In this document: in pieces, positions 7,439 to 16,530 of the stretch | Layout of the letters: every line of letters begins with the position of its first letter | Numbering within the stretch: the first letter of the stretch is position 1 | Origin: Thermoplasmata archaeon | GTDB lineage: Archaea > Thermoplasmatota > Thermoplasmata > Sysuiplasmatales > Sysuiplasmataceae | Reading direction: 5' to 3' | Length of the DNA stretch: 64,000 nt | Assembly: GCA_021806165.1 (NCBI GenBank) | Contig: JAJZXY010000009.1 | Location: 1 to 64,000, forward strand | Program-made: the position numbers and the translations under genes | Notes under the pieces: model-generated | The model's input: the letters and a program-made list of their open reading frames with translations, nothing else | Told to the model about the DNA's origin: nothing | Database searches by the model: none

Positions 7439-7680
7439 TCCCTCTGGAAAAGCAGCTCGTCCCCTTTCCGGATCCTTGTCACCCTGTGGTAGGGGATTGC
7501 CTTCTCCCTGAGTTCGATCATGGAGCAGGATATTCCCAGGATGTCCTCTCCACGGATAACCCCCCTTCCTCCAGGCTCCCCCCTGGAGATGTATTCCACC
7601 TCGACCCCTTCAAGACCCCCTCCAGCCCATTTGAGCCTGTTGAGGATATCCCTGATGCTGAATCTCCTCATGCCCGTCAT
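7435..7680 (-). CDS. UPF0248/DUF504 protein
   Basis: The 81-residue protein matches the small DUF504 family: N-terminal RDILNRLKW, a strand with VEVEYISRGEPGGR, and the hallmark C-terminal IPYHRVTRIRKGDELLF. In other genomes the domain occurs alone or near RNA-repair and nucleotidyltransferase genes; its biochemical role is not known to me. It converges on the zinc-ribbon membrane gene, overlapping by 4 bases. Confidence 0.85.
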   Translation of the reverse strand: MTGMRRFSIRDILNRLKWAGGGLEGVEVEYISRGEPGGRGVIRGEDILGISCSMIELREKAIPYHRVTRIRKGDELLFQRD

Positions 7681-7781
7681 CCACCCCTAGGCTTTGGATA
7701 GATTTATGCGTCTCCTCACCTTCCGAGTATGGCGTAAATCAGACGGCGGCGGTCCACCTGAAGAGCATCAACATTACATTT

Positions 7782-8717
7782 GTGGGAAGCTCCTTCGAGA
7801 ATATGGATGCAGTTGCATCCAGAATCGCCAAGAAGGGGACCGAAAGCGACATTTCACTGCATGACAAGAGGGAGGGCGACATAGCACTCAGCATCGCCAT
7901 CCCACGCACCTACCCTGAAAGGATACAGCCGCTGCTTCAGTGCCTTTCCATGTCAGATTCGGCGGTCTTCTTCCCGGAAAGCGCCGACAGCACCGTAGGG
8001 GAGGAGATAGTGGCAATGAGCGCTTTTTCAAGGCCGGGAGTCATAGTTGCATACGAGGATCTGGGCGGGAAGCTCCTGGATATGCTCGGCAGGAGGGTGG
8101 GCGGCTGGACCCTCATTCCACGGGACGGCAGCGAGGAGAAGAGGCTGTGGGAGCACCTTTCCTCTCTCGAACCGGCCAGGGACAGCGGCAGGGAGCACTG
8201 GCGCGTCGACGTAGACCATTCGTTTGACGTCAAGGGTGTGGGGACCGTCTGCCTCGGCATTGTCAGGTACGGCACCGCGAGGGTTCATGACAAGATTATT
8301 GCGCAGCCTTCCGGGAAGGAGGGTATGGTAAGGTCCATACAGATATTTGACGTCGACCACAAGGAGGCGCCAGCCGGCAGCAGGGTCGGTTTCGCTGTGA
8401 AGGGGCTAACAACGGACGACATGCCACGAGGGACAGTCATAACAAACAATATGCACTTCGCCACCACCAGAGCTGTAAGGGTTGCGCTTCGCAAGGAGGC
8501 CTATTTCAAGGAACCTCTTGAATCGGGGAAAATCATGCACATCTGCGCCGGTCTGCAGTGCAGGCAGGCAAGGATCATAGGGGTGGGGGATGCGGTGGAG
8601 CTTGAGTCGGAGGAACCCCTGGCCATCGAAGAAGAGGAAGCACTCCTGTTCAGCGCAAAGCCCCCGGGCCAGCTCAGGATAGCCGGCAGGGGACCTGTTT
8701 CACCCCTCCTTTCCTGA
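7782..8717 (+). CDS. SelB-like translation factor with degenerate G domain (aSelBL)
   Basis: The C-terminal two thirds look like domains 2 and 3 of EF-Tu/SelB proteins: the domain 2 signature VKGVGTVCLGIVRYGTARVHDKI (shown as part only: VGTVCLGIV), then SIQIFDVDHKEAPAGSRVGFAVKG. The N-terminal region has the strand order of a GTPase domain, but INITFVGSS replaces a P-loop and no NKxD is visible, so GTP hydrolysis is unlikely. This matches the archaeal SelB-like group described from organisms without selenocysteine. The GTG at 7782 cuts off part of the first strand: in-frame coding-like sequence (VHLKSINITF) continues upstream to about 7731 without a normal start codon, so the true start is unresolved. 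Confidence 0.7.
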   Translation: MGSSFENMDAVASRIAKKGTESDISLHDKREGDIALSIAIPRTYPERIQPLLQCLSMSDSAVFFPESADSTVGEEIVAMSAFSRPGVIVAYEDLGGKLLDMLGRRVGGWTLIPRDGSEEKRLWEHLSSLEPARDSGREHWRVDVDHSFDVKGVGTVCLGIVRYGTARVHDKIIAQPSGKEGMVRSIQIFDVDHKEAPAGSRVGFAVKGLTTDDMPRGTVITNNMHFATTRAVRVALRKEAYFKEPLESGKIMHICAGLQCRQARIIGVGDAVELESEEPLAIEEEEALLFSAKPPGQLRIAGRGPVSPLLS

Positions 8718-8730
8718 ACGGACGCTGCAG

Positions 8731-8742
8731 ATAAATATAATT
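8731..8742 (+). promoter_or_regulatory. TATA box for the DedA gene
   Basis: The stretch ataaatataatt lies about 28 bases before the ATG at 8766, giving a probable leaderless transcript. Confidence 0.5.
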
Positions 8743-8765
8743 AGGGGTTCATTATCGACCGGACA

Positions 8766-9392
8766 ATGACGGCGGGCGGCATACTTTTCAACATCACCGA
8801 GTCGGCTCTCCTGTCGCTCGGCTACCTTGGTATATTCTACCTGATGACGCTCGACAGCCTCATGGTACCGCTTGGAAGCGAGGCTATCATGACGCTTGCT
8901 GGAGTCCTCGCGTTCGAGGGCAGGTTCAATTTCTGGATAGTTGTTAGTGTTGCCATCATAGCCTCGATGATAGGCTCCACAGCTTCATGGCTGATAGGCA
9001 GGTACGGCGGAAGGAGATTCCTGGAAAAGTACGGCCGCTACGTTCTGATAAGGAAGGGCGATATGGATCGGGGCGATGAATTCTTCTCCAGGCATGGGGA
9101 AGGCGCCGTAATGTTCGGCAGGATCGTCCCTCTAGTTCGCACATACGTCTCACTGCCTGCGGGCATAGCGATCATGCCATACAGGAAATTCTTCGTCTTT
9201 ACCCTGATCGGGACCGCCATCTTCGTTGTCGGGCTCGTGTCGCTGGGATATCTTCTCTCCAATGATATCAAGGCTGTCCTTGCCTCAGAATCGCTCTACA
9301 GCCTGGCCGGTGCCGGCATAGTGGTGCTCGCGCTGATAGCGCTGGTCATTATCAGACTCAGGCACCGTTCTGCCTCAACGGGCGGAAACTGA
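8766..9392 (+). CDS. DedA/SNARE-associated (VTT domain) membrane protein
   Basis: The 208-residue integral membrane protein has the DedA landmarks: an N-terminal re-entrant segment with LGSEAIMTLAG, then SWLIGRYGGRRFLEKYGRYVLI, then the G-R-x-(V/I)-P-x-V-R-T motif FGRIVPLVRTYVSLPAGIAIM, ending with two hydrophobic helices. DedA proteins act in membrane homeostasis, some as undecaprenyl-phosphate or phospholipid flippases. The archaeal substrate is not known. The start is supported by a TATA box 28 bases upstream. Confidence 0.9.
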   Translation: MTAGGILFNITESALLSLGYLGIFYLMTLDSLMVPLGSEAIMTLAGVLAFEGRFNFWIVVSVAIIASMIGSTASWLIGRYGGRRFLEKYGRYVLIRKGDMDRGDEFFSRHGEGAVMFGRIVPLVRTYVSLPAGIAIMPYRKFFVFTLIGTAIFVVGLVSLGYLLSNDIKAVLASESLYSLAGAGIVVLALIALVIIRLRHRSASTGGN

Positions 9393-9455
9393 GCATTCGC
9401 AGTCACCGCACTTCTGCTCATCTTTATATCCACCGACCATCTAGCGCCTGACACA

Positions 9456-9968
9456 ATGTCCGTAGATGTCGGAACGTTCAAGAGGGCTGTTTCGCGTTTT
9501 GCCACAGGGGTCACGGTTGTCGCGACCTCGCACAATGGAAGGATGGCAGGCATGACGGCCAACGCGATCTTTTCTCTTTCACTTGAGCCTCCTTCAATGG
9601 TCATTTCAATGCAGAGGGATGCGGAATCCACACGCCTGCTTCACGAGTCCCGGAGGGCGGGCATTTCGGTCCTGGCCGCCGGGCAGAAGGAGATATCGGA
9701 GCTTTTTGCAAGGCATGGCGGCTCCGAGGAGAAGTTTGCCGGTGGACGGTGCCGCGCGGGCAGATCAGGTCAGCCGATAGTCGATGGCTGCATATCGGCA
9801 TTCGAAGTGGAGGTGGAGGAAGTCGTCAGTGTTCATGACCATGACCTTTTCATCTGCCGCGTCCTCTCCATAGAGCACATGGATGACAGGAATCCGCTCA
9901 TCTACTGGGGCGGCAGGTATGCATCCTCGGCAGATCAGGGTGCCGTCAGCATGCCGGAGCCGAGGTAG
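9456..9968 (+). CDS. Flavin reductase-like FMN-binding protein
   Basis: The 170-residue protein is a split-barrel flavin reductase domain: F-K-R-A-V-S-R-F-A-T-G-V-T-V-V at the N-terminus, GMTANAIFSLSLEPPSMVIS (FMN-binding loop), then GRAGISVLAA-like and FARHGGSEEKFAG segments and a C-terminal DHDLFICRVLSIE followed by LIYWGGRY. Members transfer electrons from NAD(P)H to FMN or FAD, often feeding a monooxygenase, but no oxygenase partner is adjacent. A TATA box (tttatatcc, about 9422-9430) lies about 30 bases before the ATG. Confidence 0.88.
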   Translation: MSVDVGTFKRAVSRFATGVTVVATSHNGRMAGMTANAIFSLSLEPPSMVISMQRDAESTRLLHESRRAGISVLAAGQKEISELFARHGGSEEKFAGGRCRAGRSGQPIVDGCISAFEVEVEEVVSVHDHDLFICRVLSIEHMDDRNPLIYWGGRYASSADQGAVSMPEPR

Positions 9969-9970
9969 TT

Positions 9971-11740
9971 CTATTCCTCGTAGTAGTAATTGGAACTGCT
10001 CCTCTGTTCCCTGTCGAGCCTTGAATCCTTCTTGTTTATGCGCGGCCTGTTGGAACTGCCGTCCCGCCTGAATGTGATGTCAAGCATCTTGAGGAAGCTG
10101 TTCATCCCGTCCCTCATGCTCAGCGGCTGCGATGCGCGACCTCCCGCCCCGGATTCGCCGGAGAATACCATGAGCCTGTCGGCAACAAGGTCTACAAAAT
10201 AGATATCATGCTCTACCACAAAGGCCGACTTCTTTCCGTTCTCCATAACCCTGCGTATCACCTTTGACGCATTCATCCTCTGGGCGGCATCAAGGTAGGC
10301 CGACGGCTCATCTATCAGGTAGAGGTCTGCGTCCCTGAGAAGGCAGAGCCCTATGGCAACGCGCTGAAGCTCCCCGCCGGAGAGGGAGCCAAGTTCCTTG
10401 TCCATGAGGTGCCTGAGTTCCAGCGGTTCCACCACCTCAGCCTGGTAGAATTGCTGGGTCGTGCGGCTCCCCGTCTGCTGCACCATCATTTCCGCAACAG
10501 TCATGTCGCTGTCTGAGTTGATATACTGCGGCTTGTAGCTGACTGTCGCCTTTCCCTGCACAGTCCCGGAGGTTGGTTTCTCAACCCCTGCAAGCATCTT
10601 GATAAAAGTCGTTTTCCCTGTGGCATTGGGACCGAGTATGCCCACAACCTCTCCGCTCATTATGCCTCCGGCCTCAACAGAAAGGCTGAATGAGTCATAA
10701 TTCTTCGTGATGTCGCTGTACGATATCAGTCCGATGTCTGATGCCTGCCTGTCCGGCGGCCTTCTCTGGAACTCTATAGCGAAATTCCTGAATCGTATGT
10801 TATCCTCTCTTATCCTCCCGTCGAGGTATGAGTTGATTGCCGTCCTGGATCCCATTGCGTTGGAGACAACGCCGTATGTGCCGTAGACGCCGTAGAATAT
10901 GTTGACCGAATCAGAAATGTAGTCGAAAATGGCGAGATCATGCTCCACAACCATGAATCTCCTCCCTCTGCTCTCGCGCCTGATGAGCGACGCCATCCTC
11001 AGCCTCTCCCTGATGTCCAGGTATGAGGACGGCTCGTCTATCAGGTAGATATCGGCATCCTTGCAAAGTGTTGCGGCAATGGCCACCTTCTGGAGTTCAC
11101 CCCCCGAAAGGTCACCGACCTTCTTGCCGAGTGCATTTCCAAGTCCCAGATCCTGCGCCAGTTCACGTAGCATCCCCCTTTCGTCGACCTTCGAAATCAG
11201 TTCCCTTGCAACCCCGCCAAAGGCCTTGGGTATGCTGTCCACATACTGCGGCTTGACTGCAACCTTTATCTTTCCCGAATAGAGGTCGGAGAAGTAGTCC
11301 TTCATGGCCGTTCCCCTGAAATGCGCTATCACACTGTCCCTGTCAGCAACCGCGTCATAGGAGCCAAGATTGGGCACGGTGGAACCGCTGAGTATGGACA
11401 GTGCTGTCGTCTTCCCTATGCCATTGGAACCCAGTATGCCCACCACAGAGTCCTTTTCTGGCGACGGCAGCCTGTACAGCCTGAATGAATTCATTCCGAA
11501 CTGGTGCAGCAGCTCATTTCCCAGCTCTTCCGGCAGTCCCTCTATCCTCAGTGCATCGAAGGGACACTTGTTGACGCAGATGCCGCAGCCTATGCACAGG
11601 TCCTCGTAAATCACAGGCTTCCCATTTTCGCCCATTTCGATACAGTCTGTGCCTGCCCTGACCACAGGGCAGAATCCTATGCACTCCTGGTTGCACCTCT
11701 TTGACTGGCATCTGTCCTCGAGAAGTACGGCAACTCTCAT
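9971..11740 (-). CDS. rli: ABCE1/Rli1 ribosome-recycling ATPase
   Basis: The 589-residue protein is the archaeal ribosome-splitting factor, which with pelota separates subunits after termination or rescue. Two 4Fe-4S clusters sit at the N-terminus (CNQECIGFCP, and CIGCGICVNKCPFDAL at about residues 48-63). Two ABC domains follow, each with Walker A (GSNGIGKTTALS; GPNATGKTTFIK), signature (DLSGGELQKVAIA; SLSGGELQRVAIG) and Walker B (IYLIDEPSSYLD; LYLIDEPSAYLD). Length is normal and all motifs look intact. Pelota is encoded 3 kb away on the other strand. Confidence 0.97.
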   Translation of the reverse strand: MRVAVLLEDRCQSKRCNQECIGFCPVVRAGTDCIEMGENGKPVIYEDLCIGCGICVNKCPFDALRIEGLPEELGNELLHQFGMNSFRLYRLPSPEKDSVVGILGSNGIGKTTALSILSGSTVPNLGSYDAVADRDSVIAHFRGTAMKDYFSDLYSGKIKVAVKPQYVDSIPKAFGGVARELISKVDERGMLRELAQDLGLGNALGKKVGDLSGGELQKVAIAATLCKDADIYLIDEPSSYLDIRERLRMASLIRRESRGRRFMVVEHDLAIFDYISDSVNIFYGVYGTYGVVSNAMGSRTAINSYLDGRIREDNIRFRNFAIEFQRRPPDRQASDIGLISYSDITKNYDSFSLSVEAGGIMSGEVVGILGPNATGKTTFIKMLAGVEKPTSGTVQGKATVSYKPQYINSDSDMTVAEMMVQQTGSRTTQQFYQAEVVEPLELRHLMDKELGSLSGGELQRVAIGLCLLRDADLYLIDEPSAYLDAAQRMNASKVIRRVMENGKKSAFVVEHDIYFVDLVADRLMVFSGESGAGGRASQPLSMRDGMNSFLKMLDITFRRDGSSNRPRINKKDSRLDREQRSSSNYYYEE

Positions 11741-11863
11741 TTCAGCTTCTAGGACACATTAAACCTGTATTTCAGCCTGCCCCTCGGTGCCATTCCTCCT
11801 CAAGCTCCCCGGCGGGGGGGAAATTCTTTAATGAGCATCATCATTCAAAGGCACCGCGAGGCT

Positions 11864-11883
11864 GCGCCGGCGGGCGCCGGCGC
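11864..11883 (+). promoter_or_regulatory. GC-rich hairpin in the metG leader
   Basis: A perfect 8-bp inverted repeat (gcgccggc / gccggcgc) with a GGGC loop ends 20 bases before the TTG start of metG. A TATA-like ttctttaatg at about 11824-11833 would put the transcription start near 11855, so the hairpin would sit in a leader of about 50 nt. It could hinder or time initiation at the weak TTG codon. The function is inferred. Confidence 0.4.
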
Positions 11884-11903
11884 CATCTGGAGACGGTGAT
11901 GGC

Positions 11904-14057
11904 TTGACGAAGATAGTGGTAAATGTATCATGGCCGTATGCTAACGGAGCAATTCATGTGGGGCAGGCGTCAGGGAGCTATCTGCCCCCGGACATATTCG
12001 CCCGCTACCACAGGATGATTGGAGACAGCGTCCTCATGGTCTCGGGCAGCGATCAGCATGGAACAGCCGTGACCATCAGGGCGGAGAAGGAGGGCATCTC
12101 ACCCGACGCTGTAGCCGAGAAGTACCATTCAATCAATTCAGCCTCGCTGGAGTGGCTAGGCATAAGTTTCGACCTTTTCACCAAGACACACACCGAGAAC
12201 CACTTCGAGGTGGCCAGGAATTTCTTCGTCAACCTCTACGACGGCGGGCACATATACAGCAGAAAGACCAGCGAGTACTACTGCACAACCGACAGGAGGT
12301 TCCTGGCCGACACATATGTGATAGGGACTTGCCCGAAATGCGGGAACAGGGAATCAAAGGGCAACCAGTGCGATGTGTGCGGCACTACATTCGAGGCAGG
12401 CGAACTCAGTGAATCCAGGTGTGCACTGTGCGGCAACCCGACCATACTGAGGGAGACTGAGAACATGTTCTACTCCCTCTCCAGCTTCTCGGACAGGCTT
12501 GCAGAATATCTTTCAGACAAGGACTACTGGAAGCCCAGTGTGATTGACTTTTCGAGGAACTGGCTGACGGCAGGACTCACGGACAGGGCAGTCACCAGGG
12601 ATCTGGACTGGGGCATACCTGTCCCGGTGAAGGGAATGGAGAAGAAGGTAATCTACGTCTGGTTCGAGGCCGTAATGGGCTACCTTTCCGCATCCGTGGA
12701 ATGGGCGAAGAGGAGGGGGAATGAGGATGAGTGGAGGGATTACTGGGAGAACCCAGATGCAAGGCATTACTATTTCATGGGAAAGGACAACATCCCCTTC
12801 CACACGATAATATGGCCTTCCATGCTGATGGCCCACGGCAACCTCCAGCTGCCTTACCACGTTGTTGCGACCGAATATGTCACCCCGTCGGACGGCAAGA
12901 AGTTTTCAAAGAGCAGGGGAGGAGCCCCCTCTATTGAGTCGATGATGACCGAATTCGATCCTGAGCAGGTGCGCTACTACCTGACCGCCATAATGCCCGA
13001 GGGCAGGGACAGCGAATTCAGCATGGATGACTTCGAGACCAAGGTCAACAATGAACTTGTTGCAACACTGGGGAATTACTACCACAGGGTCCTCTCTTTC
13101 GCCTACAAGAATTTCGGCTCTCTCAGCGGTCCTGTCACGGAGGAGGGGGCGGCAATGCTGAATGAAATGCTCAGCTCAGCAGCAGAGGAAGCGGCATTCA
13201 TTGAAAGGTGTGAGTTCAAGAAGGCGCTGAAGGTGATGATGGAAGCGGCCCAGAAGGGAAACCAGTTTCTGGACAGGTGCGCCCCATGGTTCAGCATAAG
13301 GAACGACAGGCAGAAATGCATGTCAGATCTCTTTGCCAATCTTGAAGCGATAAGGCGCATAGCTTTGATGTCTCACCCGTTCCTCCCATTTTCCTCCATC
13401 AGCATAATGTCATTCCTTGGAGTGGATTCTAGCTCACTCTCATGGGGTGACTTGGAAAGCACCCCTCCAGGATTCAAGCTGTCTGAACCGTCTCCCGTCT
13501 TCAGGAAGTTGGATCTGGCCAGCAAACAGGAGGAGGCCCAGGTGCCGCTGGAGCTGAGGGTCGGAATAATCACCTCCGCCAGGAAGCATCCTGCGGCCGA
13601 CAAACTCTTCATTCTTGAGGTGGACATAGGGGAGAAGAGGCAGATAGTCGCGGGGCTGAGGGAGTACTACACCGAGGACGAACTTGCAGGCAAGAAGGTC
13701 GTAGTGCTAGCCAATCTGGCAACCGCAAGGCTGAGGGGCTATGACTCGCAGGGCATGATGCTGGCCGCCGAGAAGGATGGCAAGGTAAAGCTCCTCGCCC
13801 CGCCTGCCGACGCCCTTCCGGGCCTGCTTGACGGATTTTCAGAGTCCAGGGTTATTACAATAGATGAATTCAGGACCGTGGACATCAGGATCGGCGCCTC
13901 GGGCGCTGGAGGTTACCTGCTCGATGCGGGCAGGCTGAAGGAGTGGAAGGAGGTCGCCCTGATTCTCCACCAGGGTGGCATGCGCCCGCTGAAGGCAGGA
14001 GGGAGGGAAATAGGAGTGGACGGCGGAAGCATTGGTGTGGGTGCAAAGGTGAGATGA
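11904..14057 (+). CDS. metG: Methionyl-tRNA synthetase
   Basis: The 717-residue class I synthetase charges tRNA-Met. It has the HIGH-type motif AIHVG at residues 16-20, zinc knuckles with Cys143, Cys146, Cys156, Cys159, Cys173 and Cys176, and a KMSKS-type KFSKS near 332. An anticodon-binding helical domain runs to about 530, and a C-terminal EMAP-like tRNA-binding OB domain (LELRVGIITSARKHPAADKL, from about 550) is followed by roughly 60 further residues. The start is TTG at 11904; an overlapping ATG is out of frame. The last four bases overlap the next gene (ATGA), indicating coupling. Confidence 0.95.
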   Translation: MTKIVVNVSWPYANGAIHVGQASGSYLPPDIFARYHRMIGDSVLMVSGSDQHGTAVTIRAEKEGISPDAVAEKYHSINSASLEWLGISFDLFTKTHTENHFEVARNFFVNLYDGGHIYSRKTSEYYCTTDRRFLADTYVIGTCPKCGNRESKGNQCDVCGTTFEAGELSESRCALCGNPTILRETENMFYSLSSFSDRLAEYLSDKDYWKPSVIDFSRNWLTAGLTDRAVTRDLDWGIPVPVKGMEKKVIYVWFEAVMGYLSASVEWAKRRGNEDEWRDYWENPDARHYYFMGKDNIPFHTIIWPSMLMAHGNLQLPYHVVATEYVTPSDGKKFSKSRGGAPSIESMMTEFDPEQVRYYLTAIMPEGRDSEFSMDDFETKVNNELVATLGNYYHRVLSFAYKNFGSLSGPVTEEGAAMLNEMLSSAAEEAAFIERCEFKKALKVMMEAAQKGNQFLDRCAPWFSIRNDRQKCMSDLFANLEAIRRIALMSHPFLPFSSISIMSFLGVDSSSLSWGDLESTPPGFKLSEPSPVFRKLDLASKQEEAQVPLELRVGIITSARKHPAADKLFILEVDIGEKRQIVAGLREYYTEDELAGKKVVVLANLATARLRGYDSQGMMLAAEKDGKVKLLAPPADALPGLLDGFSESRVITIDEFRTVDIRIGASGAGGYLLDAGRLKEWKEVALILHQGGMRPLKAGGREIGVDGGSIGVGAKVR

Positions 14058-14716
14058 AGATAGATCTGCACAACCACACAGTGTTCAGCCCGGACTCTTC
14101 ATCCACGGTCGAGCAGGCGCTTGAAGCGGCCAGAGCGGGCGGCATGGACGGCATTGCTGTCACAGACCACAACAGCGTTCGGGGTTCGCTGGAGGCTGAA
14201 AAGAAGGCGTCAGGAGCCATTGTTGTGATAACAGGTTCGGAGGTGTCCACGTCCGATGGTCATCTCCTGTGCCTGGGAATAAGGGAGGACGTCAGGAAGG
14301 GCATGACAATGGCGGAGACAATAGACGCCGTGGTGGCAATGGGCGGCATAGCAGTTCCATCGCACCCACTCCGCACCGGCACAGGCTGCGGACTGAAGCT
14401 CCTGGATTCACTCGACATAAAGTCAATAGAGACAGTAAATGGAAGGAATCTGAGGTCAAAGAACAGGCGTGCTGCTCACTATGCCTCCGCCAGGGGCCTC
14501 GCTTGCACGGGCGGAAGCGACTCCCACACTCCATCCGAGATTGGAAGGGCATACACCCTCATCGAAGGAGAAGGGCTTTCGGCCGAGGAGATTGTGAGCG
14601 CCCTCTCCTCCGGGAAGAGCAGCGCTGCAGGCGACGGCCAGGGGTATCTGGGAAGCGGAAGGACAATGATGAAGATAGTGTCGGAGTATATACGCAGGGG
14701 AAGGAGACATATCTGA
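14054..14716 (+). CDS. PHP-domain metal-dependent phosphoesterase
   Basis: The 220-residue protein starts MKIDLHNHTVFSPDSS, the first PHP metal motif (H-x-H). It continues with GIAVTDHNS (second motif), AVPSHPLR (third) and GGSDSHTPSEIG (fourth), so all metal ligands are in place. Relatives include polymerase/histidinol phosphatase-type and RNase AM-like phosphoesterases; the substrate here is unknown. The ATG overlaps the metG stop by 4 bases. A longer frame reading back into metG is a shadow. Confidence 0.85.
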   Translation: MKIDLHNHTVFSPDSSSTVEQALEAARAGGMDGIAVTDHNSVRGSLEAEKKASGAIVVITGSEVSTSDGHLLCLGIREDVRKGMTMAETIDAVVAMGGIAVPSHPLRTGTGCGLKLLDSLDIKSIETVNGRNLRSKNRRAAHYASARGLACTGGSDSHTPSEIGRAYTLIEGEGLSAEEIVSALSSGKSSAAGDGQGYLGSGRTMMKIVSEYIRRGRRHI

Positions 14717-14725
14717 GGCGCGCGG

Positions 14726-15760
14726 ATGAGACTGCTATCACAGAATCCCAAGACGGGCGAGATCAGGATGCTTGTGACAAATCCAGATGACCTCTGGCAC
14801 CTTTACAACATAATACTGCCGGGGGACCACGTCAGTGCCTCAACATACAGGAGGGAGGAGGCGCGGGATGATGCGATCAGGGCCGAGAGGGAGAAGAAGG
14901 TCCGGGTTTTCATAACGATCCTTGTGGAAAGATGCGAATTCGCAGAGATGCAGAGCGCCCTGCGGGTCACAGGCAGGATCGAGGAGGCGCCGTTTGACAC
15001 AGGTTCATACCATACTCTCAACCTTGACGAAGGCACCGATTTCACCCTGAGGAAGGAGGAGTGGCCACCTCATGTAATGCAGCGCATAAGGGAGGCTGTC
15101 GAGGGGAAGGGAAACAGCAGGCTGATTGCAATAGCAGTGGAGTACGGAGAGGCAACGGTGGCTCTGATAAAGAGCTTCGGCGTCCAGGAAACTGCAACAA
15201 TACACTCCACTTCTGTGAAGGAGACGCCAGGAAAGAGGGAGAAATCAGACTTCTTCACACAGATAATCGATCATGTCAGGGCCCTGCCAAGGCTTCCTGT
15301 GATCGTCGTAGGCCCCGGATTCATAAAGGATGACTTCCTGAGGGAGGCGAGGCGTGTCGATCCATCCATATTCTCCGCCGCCCAGCTGATTCACACAGGT
15401 CAGGGTGGGATGGCAGGTATAAGGGAGGCGGTTTCCAAAGGCGAGAATGCCAGACTCCTCGAAAACGTCAGGCTTGCGGACGAGGCACGCGTCGTGGAGG
15501 AGCTGAAGGGGCGCATTGCAACCGGTGCTCCGTGCACCTATGGGCTGAACGAAGTTTCCACTGCCCTGGAGGCCGGGGCGGTTGAGACGCTCATCGTTTC
15601 AGATGCACTCCTCAGGGAGGGGAGGGTCAACAGCATGATGCCCCTGGCTGAGGAGAAGGCGGCAACCGTATTCATAGTCACATCAAGGTGGGAACCGGGG
15701 CAGCAGATAGATGCACTCGGGGGAGTTGCCGCACTGCTGCGGTACAGGATGGCTCAGTAA
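14726..15760 (+). CDS. pelA: Pelota (Dom34) mRNA surveillance factor
   Basis: The 344-residue protein is archaeal pelota, an aRF1-like factor without the GGQ motif that rescues stalled ribosomes together with aEF1A and ABCE1. The N-terminal domain (MRLLSQNPKTGEIRMLVTNPDDLWHLYNI) is Sm-like. The central domain contains IVVGPGFIKDDFL, and the C-terminal domain has the eRF1-like ATGAPCTYGLNEVSTALEAGAVETLIVSD. Length is normal. It follows the PHP gene by 9 bases on the same strand, so metG, the PHP gene and pelA probably form an operon. Confidence 0.96.
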   Translation: MRLLSQNPKTGEIRMLVTNPDDLWHLYNIILPGDHVSASTYRREEARDDAIRAEREKKVRVFITILVERCEFAEMQSALRVTGRIEEAPFDTGSYHTLNLDEGTDFTLRKEEWPPHVMQRIREAVEGKGNSRLIAIAVEYGEATVALIKSFGVQETATIHSTSVKETPGKREKSDFFTQIIDHVRALPRLPVIVVGPGFIKDDFLREARRVDPSIFSAAQLIHTGQGGMAGIREAVSKGENARLLENVRLADEARVVEELKGRIATGAPCTYGLNEVSTALEAGAVETLIVSDALLREGRVNSMMPLAEEKAATVFIVTSRWEPGQQIDALGGVAALLRYRMAQ

Positions 15761-16530
15761 GGGCCATGTCCGGAATATTCAAAGAAGGCGAGCCGCTCTG
15801 CCCAAAGTGATTGGTCATAGCCGAGGGCGCTGAAATCATCATCCGAGGCCCCGAACAGTATGTACCCTTCCGGGACTTCGGCAAGCATGTCCCTCTGTCT
15901 AAGCACCAGCGGGGTCAGCGCCCTGTGCTCGGTGCTGAGAAGGAATATGTTCCGCCCCCTGTCCGATATGATCTTCAGGCCATAATCGTTCAGGACCCGC
16001 AGCGCCCTCGCGTTGAGCTCAAAGGCGTACCATGCAGTGGGCACAATTTCTCCCTCCTTCCCGAAATAATCGCCGGATGGGGTCCGGAGCGATGACTCAT
16101 CCACCTCGGTCATGTACAGTTCCCTGCTCCTGTTGTGAGACAGCCAGAGCGATGCAGAAAGGCAAAGCCTGTATCCTGTCTCGAGAGTGAGCGCTATGGA
16201 TGCCTCATTCGACTCATCTATCACCAGTCTGTAAGCACTCGAGTCTCCGAATGATATCATGAAGCGCGAGAGGAGCCTGCCCACACCCCTTCTCCTTTCC
16301 GACCCCCTGACTCTCAGCCCCCTGAGCCATGAGCTCCCGTCAGGGACAGTTTCCCTGTTTGCCATCCCAAGTATGCGCTCCCCGTCCGTGGCGACATACG
16401 TTCCACCCTCTGCCACCCACTCTTCAAGCACGTCGGGCACGTAGTCGTCAACGTCATCCTCGATAAGCCAGCTTCTCAACTCCTCCACGTCGGACGGTAC
16501 AGCCTGCCTGACATACGGCTCCACTTTCAT
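15754..16530 (-). CDS. GNAT-family N-acetyltransferase
   Basis: The 258-residue protein has an N-terminal GNAT domain with VRQAVPSDVEELRSWL at the start and the acetyl-CoA loop LRGLRVRGSERRRGVGRLLSRF (R-x2-G-x-G/A pattern: RRRGVG). A second half of about 110 residues resembles a weaker, GNAT-like or accessory domain. Its substrate is not indicated. Its ATG overlaps the urocanase stop by one base in an ATGA arrangement, so translation is coupled to hutU. It converges on pelA with a 7-base overlap. Confidence 0.75.
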   Translation of the reverse strand: MKVEPYVRQAVPSDVEELRSWLIEDDVDDYVPDVLEEWVAEGGTYVATDGERILGMANRETVPDGSSWLRGLRVRGSERRRGVGRLLSRFMISFGDSSAYRLVIDESNEASIALTLETGYRLCLSASLWLSHNRSRELYMTEVDESSLRTPSGDYFGKEGEIVPTAWYAFELNARALRVLNDYGLKIISDRGRNIFLLSTEHRALTPLVLRQRDMLAEVPEGYILFGASDDDFSALGYDQSLWAERLAFFEYSGHGPY

